This document shows positions 26,713 through 34,861 of a DNA stretch of 64,000 bases, piece after piece. The notes below the pieces were generated by a model. It worked only from the letters and a program-made list of their open reading frames with translations, was not told the DNA's origin and made no database searches. The position numbers and the translations under genes are program-made. Numbering within the stretch: position 1 is the first letter of the stretch; each line of letters opens with the position of its first letter. The DNA comes from Streptomyces sp. TRM68416 (lineage in GTDB: Bacteria > Actinomycetota > Actinomycetes > Streptomycetales > Streptomycetaceae): the NCBI RefSeq assembly GCF_014596915.1, contig NZ_JACVWU010000017.1, positions 124,001-188,000 of the forward strand, given 5' to 3'.

Positions 26713-26726
26713 GGGACCTGCGGCCC
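26713..26726 (+). promoter_or_regulatory. DosR/OsdR-like box upstream of USP-AdhP-USP
   Basis: GGGAC-CTGC-GGCCC, 64 bp before the USP start. The left half is the exact mycobacterial DosR half-site. In Streptomyces coelicolor a USP-alcohol dehydrogenase-USP block belongs to the oxygen/dormancy regulon. Confidence 0.55.
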
Positions 26727-26789
26727 CTCCGTGAGATCCCCTTTCCCGGCCGAAGCTGAAGACAGAACCACTGATCAGGAGGCATCACC

Positions 26790-27695
26790 ATGGTCCGCAC
26801 TGTTGTCACAGGTCTCGACGGATCGGCCGAGAGCCGGGCGGCCGCCGAGTGGGCGGCCCGTGAGGCGAAGCTGCTCGACCGGCCGCTGAAGATCGTCCAC
26901 GTGTGGGAGCCGGTGCCGGAACCCATGGCCCAGGCTCCGCTGCTGGGCGCCGAGACGCACCAGCACTGGACGGAACGCGTCCCACGCGAGGCCGCCGAGG
27001 GACTGAGACTGCGCCACCCCGGCGTCGAGGTGACCACGCAGCAGCTCAGCGGCAGCCCCGCCGACGCCCTCGCCGAGGCGGCCGAGGACGCCGAGCTGCT
27101 CGTCCTCGGCTCCCGCGGACTGAGCGGCATCGGCGGCTTCATGATCGGCTCCGTCGGCCTCTCCGTCGTGGCGCACACCACCCGGCCCGTCGTCCTGGTC
27201 CGGGCCGGCGAGCAGGCCGCCGACGAGCACGAGAGCGACCCCGCCGGCATCCCGTCGGCCGCCACCCCCTACCGGCCCGTCCTGCTCGGCCTGGACGTCG
27301 CCCACCCCGACGACACCGTCATCGAGTTCGCCTTCGAGGCGGCCGCCCGGCGCCGCACCTCCCTGCGCGTCGTGCACGGCTGGAACCTGCCGCAGTACTA
27401 CGTCTACGGCCTGACCGCCGACGCCCGGCTGCACGACGAGATCGCCCGCCAGCAGGCCGCCACCCTGGCAGAGGCGCTGCGGCCCTGGCGGCAGAAGTAC
27501 CCGGACGTCGAGGTCACCGAGGAGACCCCGTTCGGCAACCCCGGCGTCCGCCTCATCGACGCGGCCGCCGAGGCCTCCCTCGTGGTGGTCGGCCGCCGCA
27601 TCCGCCGGAGCACCCTGGGCACCCACATCGGCCCGGTCGTCCACGCCCTGCTGCACCACGCCACCGCCCCCGTCGCGGTCGTCGCCCACAACTGA
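26790..27695 (+). CDS. Tandem-domain universal stress protein
   Basis: A 301-residue protein with two USP domains (residues ~1-145 and ~155-300). The first has the ATP-binding loop GSRGLSGIGGFMIGSVG; the second has a degenerate one (GRRIRRSTLGTHIGPVV). Tandem USPs are induced by hypoxia and stasis in actinobacteria. The ATG follows CAGGAGG. It leads the operon with adhP and a second USP. Confidence 0.95.
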   Translation: MVRTVVTGLDGSAESRAAAEWAAREAKLLDRPLKIVHVWEPVPEPMAQAPLLGAETHQHWTERVPREAAEGLRLRHPGVEVTTQQLSGSPADALAEAAEDAELLVLGSRGLSGIGGFMIGSVGLSVVAHTTRPVVLVRAGEQAADEHESDPAGIPSAATPYRPVLLGLDVAHPDDTVIEFAFEAAARRRTSLRVVHGWNLPQYYVYGLTADARLHDEIARQQAATLAEALRPWRQKYPDVEVTEETPFGNPGVRLIDAAAEASLVVVGRRIRRSTLGTHIGPVVHALLHHATAPVAVVAHN

Positions 27696-27721
27696 TCCAC
27701 ATCACCAAGGAGTTGACCCCC

Positions 27722-28744
27722 ATGAAGGCAGCGGTCGTCCGAGCCTTCGGCGAACCCCTCGTCATCGAGGAGCGACCCGACCCGGAGCCGGGACCCGGAC
27801 AGGTCCGGGTCCGCGTCGAGGCCTCCGGACTGTGCCACACCGACATCCACGCCGCCCACGGCGACTGGCCCGTCAAGCCCAGCCCGCCGTTCGTCCCCGG
27901 CCACGAGGGCGTCGGTCTCGTCGAGAAGCTCGGGGACGGCGTCACCCACCTGACCGTCGGCCAGCGGGTCGCCGTGCCCTGGCTCGGCAAGGCCTGCGGC
28001 CGCTGCGCGCACTGCCTGTCCGGCTGGGAGACGCTGTGCGAGCAGCAGATCAACTCCGGCTACGGCTGCGACGGCGGCTACGCCGAGAAGATGCTCGCCT
28101 GGGCCGACTTCGCCCAGCCGGTCCCCGAGGGCGTCAGCGCCGTCGACGCCGCCCCGCTGACCTGCGCCGGCGTCACCACCTACAAGGCCCTGAAGGTCGC
28201 CGACGTCAAGCCCACGCAGCTCGTGGCGGTCTCCGGCGTCGGCGGGCTCGGCCATCTGGCCGTGCAGTACGCCAAGATCGCCGGGGCGACCGTCGCCGCG
28301 ATCGACGTCACCGACGACAAGCTCGAACTCGCCGCCGAACTCGGCGCCGACCTCGTCATCGACGCCCGCAAGGAGGACGTCGCCGAGGTCCTCAAGGGCC
28401 ACGGCGGCGCCCACGCGGCCATCGCCCTGGCCGTCAACGAGGACGCCTTCGCCGCCGTCAACTCCGGTCTGCGGCGCGGCGGAAAGCTCGTCATGGTCGC
28501 CCTGCCCGCGCACGGCTCGATCCAGGTTCCGATCTTCGACACCGTGCTCAACGGCACTTCCGTCATCGGCTCCATCGTCGGCACCCGGCAGGACCTCGCC
28601 GAGGTCTTCCAACTGCACGCGGCCGGCCGCACCGAGGTCATCTGCGAGACCCGCCCGCTGGACTCCGTCAACGAGTCCATCGACGACGTCCTGCACGGCC
28701 GGATCAAGGCCCGGATCGTCTTCGACCTCGGAGCGGGACGGTGA
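27722..28744 (+). CDS. adhP: Zinc-dependent alcohol dehydrogenase AdhP
   Basis: A 340-residue medium-chain dehydrogenase. Catalytic Zn ligands are in GLCHTDIHAAHGDW (Cys-His) and PGHEGVG; the structural Zn loop is CGRCAHCLSGWETLC near residues 92-106; the NAD site is GVGGLGHLAVQYAK near 175. AdhP proteins interconvert ethanol and acetaldehyde, which allows NADH reoxidation when respiration slows. It starts 26 bases after the USP gene and overlaps the next USP by GTGA. Confidence 0.95.
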   Translation: MKAAVVRAFGEPLVIEERPDPEPGPGQVRVRVEASGLCHTDIHAAHGDWPVKPSPPFVPGHEGVGLVEKLGDGVTHLTVGQRVAVPWLGKACGRCAHCLSGWETLCEQQINSGYGCDGGYAEKMLAWADFAQPVPEGVSAVDAAPLTCAGVTTYKALKVADVKPTQLVAVSGVGGLGHLAVQYAKIAGATVAAIDVTDDKLELAAELGADLVIDARKEDVAEVLKGHGGAHAAIALAVNEDAFAAVNSGLRRGGKLVMVALPAHGSIQVPIFDTVLNGTSVIGSIVGTRQDLAEVFQLHAAGRTEVICETRPLDSVNESIDDVLHGRIKARIVFDLGAGR

Positions 28745-29613
28745 ACGCCGTGGAGCGGCGCCCCCTCGTCGTGGGCGTCGACGGCTCCGAACCCAGCCTG
28801 CGCGCCGTGGACTGGGCCGCCGACGAGGCCGTGGTGCGCGGCGTCCCGCTCCGGCTGGTCCACGCCTGCCTGTGGTCGCGCTACGAGGGCACCGCCCTCG
28901 CCCGGGACCTCGGCCGGCGCGGAGAGCCCACCCCGCAGGACATCGTCGGCGCCGCCACCGAGCGAGCCCGCACCCGGCAGCCGGGTCTCGAGGTGTCCTC
29001 CGAAGTGGTGTTCGAGGAGCCCGAGTACGCCCTCGTGCACGCGGGCCGCCAGGCATCCGCGCTGATCGTGGGCACCAGGGGCCGCAGCGGCATCGCCGAA
29101 CTCCTGCTCGGCTCGGTCAGTCTGGCCGTCGCCGCCCAGGCCGACTGCCCGGTGATCGTGCTGCGCGGCAGCCACGACAACCGGGCCACGCCCCCGGTCC
29201 ACGGCCGGGTGCTCGTGGGCGTCGGCGAGGACGCCGCCGCCGTGGGCTTCGCCGCCGCCGAGGCCCGCCGCCGCGGGGTCCCGCTGGAGGCCGTACGCGT
29301 CTGGCGGTGCCCCGCGCACGAGAGCAGCGACCACCCCCTGCTGGCCGACGCCCCCGCCCTGCTGCACGAGGAGCAGGCCCAGAAGGCCCTGGACGAGGCC
29401 CTGCACGGTCTGCCGCCGGACCTGGAGGTCCACCGGCGCACCGTCGAGGGCCATGCCCGCCGGGTGCTCGTCGACCTCTCGACCCGCGCCGATCTGCTGG
29501 TGGTCGGGGCCAGGCGGCGCGAGGGGCACTTCGGGCTCCAGCTCGGCCGGGTCGCCCACGCGGCCCTGCACCACTCCGCCTGCCCGGTCGCCGTGGTGCC
29601 GCAGCCGGCGTGA
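28741..29613 (+). CDS. Tandem-domain universal stress protein
   Basis: A 290-residue two-domain USP. VVGVDGSEPSLRAVDWAADEA opens the first domain, whose ATP loop is GTRGRSGIAELLLGSVSLAV; VLVGVGEDAAAVGFA opens the second. It is translationally coupled to adhP through a GTGA overlap and is the last gene of the operon. It converges on ppk2 with a 5-base gap. Confidence 0.95.
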   Translation: MNAVERRPLVVGVDGSEPSLRAVDWAADEAVVRGVPLRLVHACLWSRYEGTALARDLGRRGEPTPQDIVGAATERARTRQPGLEVSSEVVFEEPEYALVHAGRQASALIVGTRGRSGIAELLLGSVSLAVAAQADCPVIVLRGSHDNRATPPVHGRVLVGVGEDAAAVGFAAAEARRRGVPLEAVRVWRCPAHESSDHPLLADAPALLHEEQAQKALDEALHGLPPDLEVHRRTVEGHARRVLVDLSTRADLLVVGARRREGHFGLQLGRVAHAALHHSACPVAVVPQPA

Positions 29614-29618
29614 GCGCC

Positions 29619-30422
29619 TTACAGGCCCGCCGCGTGATCCCTGACGTACCTCTGGAGATCGCGCGGCGGGCGTTCGTACCCGGTCGAGGGCGGCCGCTCC
29701 GGAAGTTCAAGCACCGGTGGCGGCACGTCCTGGTACGGCACCGACTCCAGCAGGTGGGCGATCATGTTCACCCGGGCGCGCCGCTTGTCGTCGCTCTCGA
29801 CGACGTACCAGGGCGCCTCCGTGATGTCGGTGTGCACCAGCATCTCGTCCTTGGCCCGGGAGTACTCCTCCCACCGGGTGATCGACTCCAGGTCCATCGG
29901 CGACAGCTTCCAGCGCCGCAGCGGATCCTCAAGACGGCGCCGGAAACGGTCCTGCTGCTCCGCGTCGCTGACCGAGAACCAGTACTTGCGCAGCAGGATC
30001 CCGTCCTCCACCAGCATGCGTTCGAAGATGGGGCATTGCCGCAGGAAGAGTTGGTACTCCGCCTTGGTGCAGAAACCCATCACATGCTCGACGCCGGCCC
30101 GGTTGTACCAACTGCGGTCGAACAGCACGATCTCGCCGGCGGCCGGAAGATGCTCCACGTACCGCTGGAAGTACCACTGGCTGCGCTGCCGCTCGGTCGG
30201 TTTGGGCAGGGCCGCGATCCGCGCCACGCGCGGATTGAGATGCTCGGTGACCCGTTTGATGGTGCCGCCCTTGCCCGCCGCGTCCCGCCCCTCGAAGATG
30301 ACGACGAGACGGGCGCCCTCGGCACGCACCCATTCCTGAAGCTTCACCAACTCCGTCTGAAGACGCAGAAGTTCCTTCTCGTACGTCTTGCGCGGCAGTT
30401 TCTCCGCCTTGTTGCCGGCCAT
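29619..30422 (-). CDS. ppk2: Polyphosphate kinase 2
   Basis: A 267-residue PPK2 that transfers phosphate between polyphosphate and nucleotides. Walker A is FEGRDAAGKGGTIKRV near residue 49, and the Walker B/lid segment is VLFDRSWYNRAGVE near 105, with CPIFERMLVEDGI following. The one-domain length fits class I. The ATG at 30422 has GGGAGG upstream, which excludes the in-frame start at 30434. It is divergent from phosphoketolase across only 51 bases. Regenerating ATP or GTP from stored polyphosphate suits an energy-limited state. Confidence 0.95.
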   Translation of the reverse strand: MAGNKAEKLPRKTYEKELLRLQTELVKLQEWVRAEGARLVVIFEGRDAAGKGGTIKRVTEHLNPRVARIAALPKPTERQRSQWYFQRYVEHLPAAGEIVLFDRSWYNRAGVEHVMGFCTKAEYQLFLRQCPIFERMLVEDGILLRKYWFSVSDAEQQDRFRRRLEDPLRRWKLSPMDLESITRWEEYSRAKDEMLVHTDITEAPWYVVESDDKRRARVNMIAHLLESVPYQDVPPPVLELPERPPSTGYERPPRDLQRYVRDHAAGL

Positions 30423-30473
30423 GCCGCCTCCCACCGCCCGTCGACCCTGTCACCGACCCGGGAGACTCACCCC

Positions 30474-32855
30474 ATGTCCAAGGTCGAACACCAGAACAGC
30501 ACCGTACTGACCGACGACGAGCTGCGCACCCTGGACGCCCACTGGCGCGCGGCCAACTACCTCGCCGCCGGACAGATCTACCTGCTGGCCAACCCGCTGC
30601 TGCGCGAGCCGCTCCGGGCCGAGCACATCAAGCCGAGGCTGCTCGGCCACTGGGGCACCTCGCCCGGTCTGAACCTCGTGTACACCCACCTCAACCGGGT
30701 CATCAAGGCCCGCGACCTGGACGCGCTGTGCATCTGGGGACCCGGCCACGGCGGCCCGTCGGTTCTGGCCAATTCCTGGCTGGAGGGAAGCTACAGCCGG
30801 ACCTACCCCGACGTGGGCCGCGACGCGGCGGGCATGGGGCGGCTGTTCAAGCAGTTCTCCTTCCCCGGCGGCGTCCCGAGCCATGTGGCCCCGGAGACCC
30901 CGGGCTCGATCCACGAGGGCGGCGAACTCGGCTACGCCCTCTCCCACGCGTACGGCGCCGCCTTCGACAACCCCGGCCTGCTCGTCGCGTGCGTGATCGG
31001 CGACGGCGAGGCCGAGACCGGGCCGCTGGCCGCCTCCTGGCACTCCAACAAGTTCCTCGACCCGGTGCACGACGGCGCCGTCCTGCCGATCCTGCACCTC
31101 AACGGCTACAAGATCGCCAACCCGACCGTGCTGTCCCGGCTGCCCGAGCCCGAACTCGACGAGCTGCTGCGCGGCTACGGCCATGAACCCCTGCATGTCA
31201 CCGGCGACGACCCGGCCACCGTCCACCGGGCCATGGCGCAGGCCTTCGACACCGCCCTGGAACGCATCGCCCAGGCGCAGCGCACCGCCCGCGAGGAGGG
31301 CGCGGACGAGCGCCCCCGCTGGCCCGTCATCGTGCTGCGCACCCCCAAGGGCTGGACCGGCCCCGCGGAGGTCGACGGTGTGCCCGTCGAGGGGACCTGG
31401 CGCGCCCACCAGGTCCCCCTCGCCGGCGTCCGCGAGAACCCCGAGCACCTGCGCCAGCTGGAGGAGTGGCTGCGCTCCTACCGGCCCGAGGAACTCTTCG
31501 ACGCCGACGGCCGGCCCGTCGCCGACGTCCTCGCCTGCCTGCCCGAGGGCGCCCGCCGGCTGGGGGCCACCCCGCACGCCAACGGCGGCCTGCTCGTGCG
31601 CGAGCTGCCGATCGACCCGCTGGAGCGGTTCGCGGTGCCCGTCGACAAGCCCGGCACCACCCTCCACGAACCCACCAGGATCCTCGGCGACCTCCTCGCC
31701 CAGGTCATGAAGGACACCGCCGAGCGCCGCGACTTCCGGGTCGTCGGCCCCGACGAGACCGCCTCCAACCGCCTCCAGGCCGTCTTCGACGGCAGCGGCA
31801 AGGCCTGGCAGGCCGAGATCCTCCCCGTCGACGAACACCTCGACCGGCACGGCCGGGTCCTGGAGATCCTCTCCGAACACACCTGCCAGGGCTGGCTGGA
31901 GGGCTACCTGCTGACCGGCCGGCACGGCCTCTTCTCCTGCTACGAGGCGTTCGTGCACATCGTCGACTCGATGGTCAACCAGCACATCAAATGGCTCAAG
32001 ACCTCGCGCGAGCTGCCCTGGCGCGCCCCCATCCCCTCCCTCAACTACCTGCTCACCTCGCACGTGTGGCGCCAGGACCACAACGGCTTCTCCCACCAGG
32101 ACCCCGGCTTCGTCGACCACGTCCTCAACAAGAGCCCCGAGGTCGTCCGCGTCTACCTGCCGCCGGACGCCAACACCCTGCTGTCGGTGGCCGAACACGC
32201 CCTGAACAGCCGCGACTACGTCAACGTCGTCGTCGCCGGCAAGCAGCCCTGCTTCGACTGGCTGTCCATCGACGCCGCCCGCGCCCACTGCGCCCGCGGC
32301 GCCGGCATCTGGGAGTGGGCCGGCAACGAGAACGGCGGCGAACCCGACGTGGTCCTCGGCTGCGCCGGCGACGTACCCACCCAGGAAGTCCTGGCCGCCG
32401 CCCAGTTGCTCCGCCGCCACCTGCCCGAGCTGGCCGTCCGCGTGGTCAACGTCGTCGACATCGCCCGCCTGATGCCGCGCGAGGAACACCCGCACGGCAT
32501 GACCGACTTCGAGTACGACGGCCTGTTCACCGCCGACAAGCCGGTGATCTTCGCCTACCACGGTTACCCCTGGCTGATCCACCGCCTCGCCTACCGGCGC
32601 ACCGGCCACAACCACCTCCATGTGCGCGGCTACAAGGAGTCGGGGACCACGACGACACCGTTCGACATGGTCGTGCGCAACGACCTCGACCGGTACCGGC
32701 TGGTCATGGACGTCATCGACCGGGTCCCCGGGCTCGCGGTGCGGGCGGCCGGCGTACGGCAGGAGATGGCCGACGCACGGACCCGGCACCAGGCGTGGAT
32801 CCGGGAGTACGGCACCGATCTGCCGGAGATCGCGGAGTGGACCTGGAACGCCTGA
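30474..32855 (+). CDS. xfp: Phosphoketolase
   Basis: A 793-residue TPP enzyme that cleaves xylulose 5-phosphate (and often fructose 6-phosphate) with phosphate to acetyl phosphate. Motifs include WGPGHGGPSVLANSWLEGSY near residue 85, the TPP site IGDGEAETGPLAASWHS near 178, and VTSHVWRQDHNGFSHQDPGF-type sequence near 525 (here LTSHVWRQDHNG). The length is normal. The open frame continues far upstream, but the ATG at 30474 with GGGAG in front is the family start. With a phosphoacylating partner, acetyl phosphate yields ATP without oxygen. Confidence 0.97.
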   Translation: MSKVEHQNSTVLTDDELRTLDAHWRAANYLAAGQIYLLANPLLREPLRAEHIKPRLLGHWGTSPGLNLVYTHLNRVIKARDLDALCIWGPGHGGPSVLANSWLEGSYSRTYPDVGRDAAGMGRLFKQFSFPGGVPSHVAPETPGSIHEGGELGYALSHAYGAAFDNPGLLVACVIGDGEAETGPLAASWHSNKFLDPVHDGAVLPILHLNGYKIANPTVLSRLPEPELDELLRGYGHEPLHVTGDDPATVHRAMAQAFDTALERIAQAQRTAREEGADERPRWPVIVLRTPKGWTGPAEVDGVPVEGTWRAHQVPLAGVRENPEHLRQLEEWLRSYRPEELFDADGRPVADVLACLPEGARRLGATPHANGGLLVRELPIDPLERFAVPVDKPGTTLHEPTRILGDLLAQVMKDTAERRDFRVVGPDETASNRLQAVFDGSGKAWQAEILPVDEHLDRHGRVLEILSEHTCQGWLEGYLLTGRHGLFSCYEAFVHIVDSMVNQHIKWLKTSRELPWRAPIPSLNYLLTSHVWRQDHNGFSHQDPGFVDHVLNKSPEVVRVYLPPDANTLLSVAEHALNSRDYVNVVVAGKQPCFDWLSIDAARAHCARGAGIWEWAGNENGGEPDVVLGCAGDVPTQEVLAAAQLLRRHLPELAVRVVNVVDIARLMPREEHPHGMTDFEYDGLFTADKPVIFAYHGYPWLIHRLAYRRTGHNHLHVRGYKESGTTTTPFDMVVRNDLDRYRLVMDVIDRVPGLAVRAAGVRQEMADARTRHQAWIREYGTDLPEIAEWTWNA

Positions 32856-32894
32856 GCGGACCGGGCGGACCACATGCCCCCGGCCCCGGCCGGC

Positions 32895-33890
32895 TCAAGC
32901 GGGGCGCCACGTCCGCGGACGGTCCGCCGTGAGCCTGCGGTAGTGGCTGGGTGACATTCCCGTGCACCTGCGGAAGGCGCGGGTGAACTGGGACGGATCG
33001 GGAAACCCCCATCGGCTCGCGATCGAACCGATGGGGACCCTCCGCAGCCGGGGGTCGGCCAGGTCCCGCCGGCACAGGTCCATGCGGCGGCTCGTGATGT
33101 AGGCGCAGACGGAGGTGCCGTGCCGCTGGAAGAGCCGGTGCAGATGGCGCACGGAGATCTGGTGGGCCGCCGCCACGGCGGCGGGCGTCAGCTCGCGGTC
33201 CCGCAGGTGCCGTTCGACGAAAGACGTGATGCGCAGGTACAGGACGTCCTGCGAGGTCCGGGCGGCGGAGGGCAGGTCGCTGTCGAGATGGTGGGCGAGC
33301 GTCGCCGCCGCCAGGTCGAGCAGCACATGGCCGAGCCGGGCCGCGTCGTGCGGGGAGCAGGAGCCGTGTTCGTCGGCCAGGGTCGTGAGGAAGCCGGCGA
33401 GGAGACGCCCCGCACCGCGGGTCCCGGGCAGGGGGCGGGCCAGGAGCCCGGCGAGCCTGCTGTCGGGCAGCGGGAGCAGTTGCTTGGGGAACTGCAACAG
33501 AATCGATTCGGACCGCGTCCACGGCCCGGCCTCGGCATAGCAGTCGAACGGTCGTGAGCTGTCGTAGAAGATGAGGTCTCCGGGTGCGAGGCGGGCTGTC
33601 CTGCGTGCCTGGTTGATGCCCTGGGGCCCGCCCCGGCGGATGAGGCCCACCTGGTACTGCTCGGGATCCGACTGCCGGATCATCCTGGGCGTGCGCTGGG
33701 ACAGCAGTGCTCCGTAGGACAGGCGCGTCAGTTGCGCGGGTCCCAGGAGCAGCGCCTCCATGCGCCCGCCGAACGTGGCAGGATCCACCACTTTGATTCT
33801 CGTCGTGACCAGCGTCTGAGCCGCCGCGTCCTCAAACGCCTCGGCGCGCTCGTGGGCGGGCAGGACGGCGCTGTCGAAGACCGTTTCCAT
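32895..33890 (-). CDS. AraC-family regulator
   Basis: A 331-residue regulator with an N-terminal AraC_binding_2-type domain (VFDSAVLPAHERAEAFEDAAAQ near residue 4, QYQVGLIRRG near 78) and two C-terminal helix-turn-helix units (AVAAAHQISVRHLHRLFQRH and SIASRWGFPDPSQFTRAFRR). The ATG at 33890 matches family N-termini; an in-frame GTG at 33920 has no better ribosome-binding site. It converges on phosphoketolase. Its target is not evident; the secreted QxW gene divergent from it is a candidate. Confidence 0.88.
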   Translation of the reverse strand: METVFDSAVLPAHERAEAFEDAAAQTLVTTRIKVVDPATFGGRMEALLLGPAQLTRLSYGALLSQRTPRMIRQSDPEQYQVGLIRRGGPQGINQARRTARLAPGDLIFYDSSRPFDCYAEAGPWTRSESILLQFPKQLLPLPDSRLAGLLARPLPGTRGAGRLLAGFLTTLADEHGSCSPHDAARLGHVLLDLAAATLAHHLDSDLPSAARTSQDVLYLRITSFVERHLRDRELTPAAVAAAHQISVRHLHRLFQRHGTSVCAYITSRRMDLCRRDLADPRLRRVPIGSIASRWGFPDPSQFTRAFRRCTGMSPSHYRRLTADRPRTWRPA

Positions 33891-34087
33891 CACATGTCCC
33901 GAGGTCGCGGTGCCGGACACACAGAAGTGTCGGCTCGCGCTCGGCTGAGCGGCCAGCGGTCATTGCGTCAACCTCGGTCCGGCCGCGGTGACGAGGGTCA
34001 CGCGGGTGTGGCACGCAGCGCCAAGGGCCGGGCACGCAGGGCCAACGACAGCGCCACGACGGCGCGGCAGGCTTCTTCCCTGCGACA

Positions 34088-34109
34088 CCGGCTCACCCAC
34101 GTGAGCCGG
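34088..34109. promoter_or_regulatory. 9-bp inverted repeat upstream of the QxW gene
   Basis: CCGGCTCAC-CCAC-GTGAGCCGG lies 49 bp upstream of the secreted-protein start. It could be an operator or a leader hairpin. The rest of 33891-34157 shows nothing else clear. Confidence 0.4.
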
Positions 34110-34157
34110 CACGGGGCGCGCCGACCACGCGTCCGCCACCTCGTCAGGGGGACAGAC

Positions 34158-34670
34158 ATGCCACACAGGAAGATCGTCGGACTGTCACTGGGGCTCGCCA
34201 TGCTGCCGGGCATCGCCTTCGTGGCGGCCCCGGCGTCCGCGGCGCAGGAGGCGCCGGCCACGGCCAGGTCCGCCACGGTCCGCCCGGCCGGGCCGGACGC
34301 GGCCGCGCAGGACTGGTTCCTGCTGCGCAACCGCGGAATCAGCAAGTGCCTGGCCAACCACCACCCCACCGTCTTCGCCCACCGCTGCGTCAGCTCCTAC
34401 ACCGACCAGCACTGGGGCCTGCGCGACGGCAACATGCTGATCAACCGCAAGAGCCAGGCCTGCCTCGCGATGCACGCCGACGGCCGGGTGTTCACCTTCC
34501 GCTGCACCAACTCCTACCGGGACCAGCGCTGGATCTTCACAGGCGTCGGAGGCGGCGCCTACCTGATCGAGAACGCGCAGCACCGCGGCAAGTGCGTCGC
34601 GGCACACAGCGACGGCAAGGTCTTCGGCTTCCGGTGCACCAGGTCGTACACGGACCAGCACTGGTACTAG
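34158..34670 (+). CDS. Secreted QxW (ricin-type beta-trefoil) protein
   Basis: A 170-residue protein with a Sec signal peptide (hydrophobic GLSLGLAMLPGIAFVAA, AxA site PASAA near residue 30). The mature part has three similar repeats of about 40 residues: CLANHHPTVFAHRC...DQHW, CLAMHADGRVFTFRC...DQRW and CVAAHSDGKVFGFRC...DQHW. Each ends in the Q-x-W motif of ricin-type lectins, and each has two Cys that could pair. One trefoil therefore makes the whole protein, with no enzyme attached. A sugar-binding or surface role is likely. Confidence 0.8.
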   Translation: MPHRKIVGLSLGLAMLPGIAFVAAPASAAQEAPATARSATVRPAGPDAAAQDWFLLRNRGISKCLANHHPTVFAHRCVSSYTDQHWGLRDGNMLINRKSQACLAMHADGRVFTFRCTNSYRDQRWIFTGVGGGAYLIENAQHRGKCVAAHSDGKVFGFRCTRSYTDQHWY

Positions 34671-34689
34671 AGGCAGACCTACGCGTTCC

Positions 34690-34723
34690 ACCGAGCGGCG
34701 CCGCAGGAACCGAGCGGCGCCGC
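34690..34723. repeat. Direct repeat of a 15-bp GC-rich element
   Basis: ACCGAGCGGCGCCGC occurs at 34690 and 34709. Each copy contains the palindrome GCGGCGCCGC, so the pair could act as a terminator after the QxW gene. Confidence 0.5.
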
Positions 34724-34762
34724 TTCGGCGTGCCGTCCGCGCGCAGGCCGTCCCGGCACTGA

Positions 34763-34776
34763 GGGCCGACCGGCCC
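34763..34776 (+). promoter_or_regulatory. DosR/OsdR-like box upstream of the acyl-CoA synthetase fusion
   Basis: GGGCC-GACC-GGCCC, a perfect 5-4-5 inverted repeat 86 bp before the start at 34862. It is the best-formed of the four DosR-like boxes in the window. Confidence 0.55.
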
Positions 34777-34861
34777 ACCAGCCCCGCCCGGACAGCCCAT
34801 GGGGCCGCCGTCCGTTCCGCTGGATCCTCGAAGTGACGAGAAGACGCGAAGGAGATCCGCG

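Noticed and set aside
23658..26771. Minus-strand open frame of 1037 codons across SulP and DoxX
   Set aside because: It runs in the wrong frame through the SulP gene and gives Arg/Gly/Ala-rich sequence with no family pattern.
28872..30473. Upstream open extension of the phosphoketolase frame
   Set aside because: The extension overlaps USP and PPK2 genes and has no coding character; the family start with a ribosome-binding site is at 30474.
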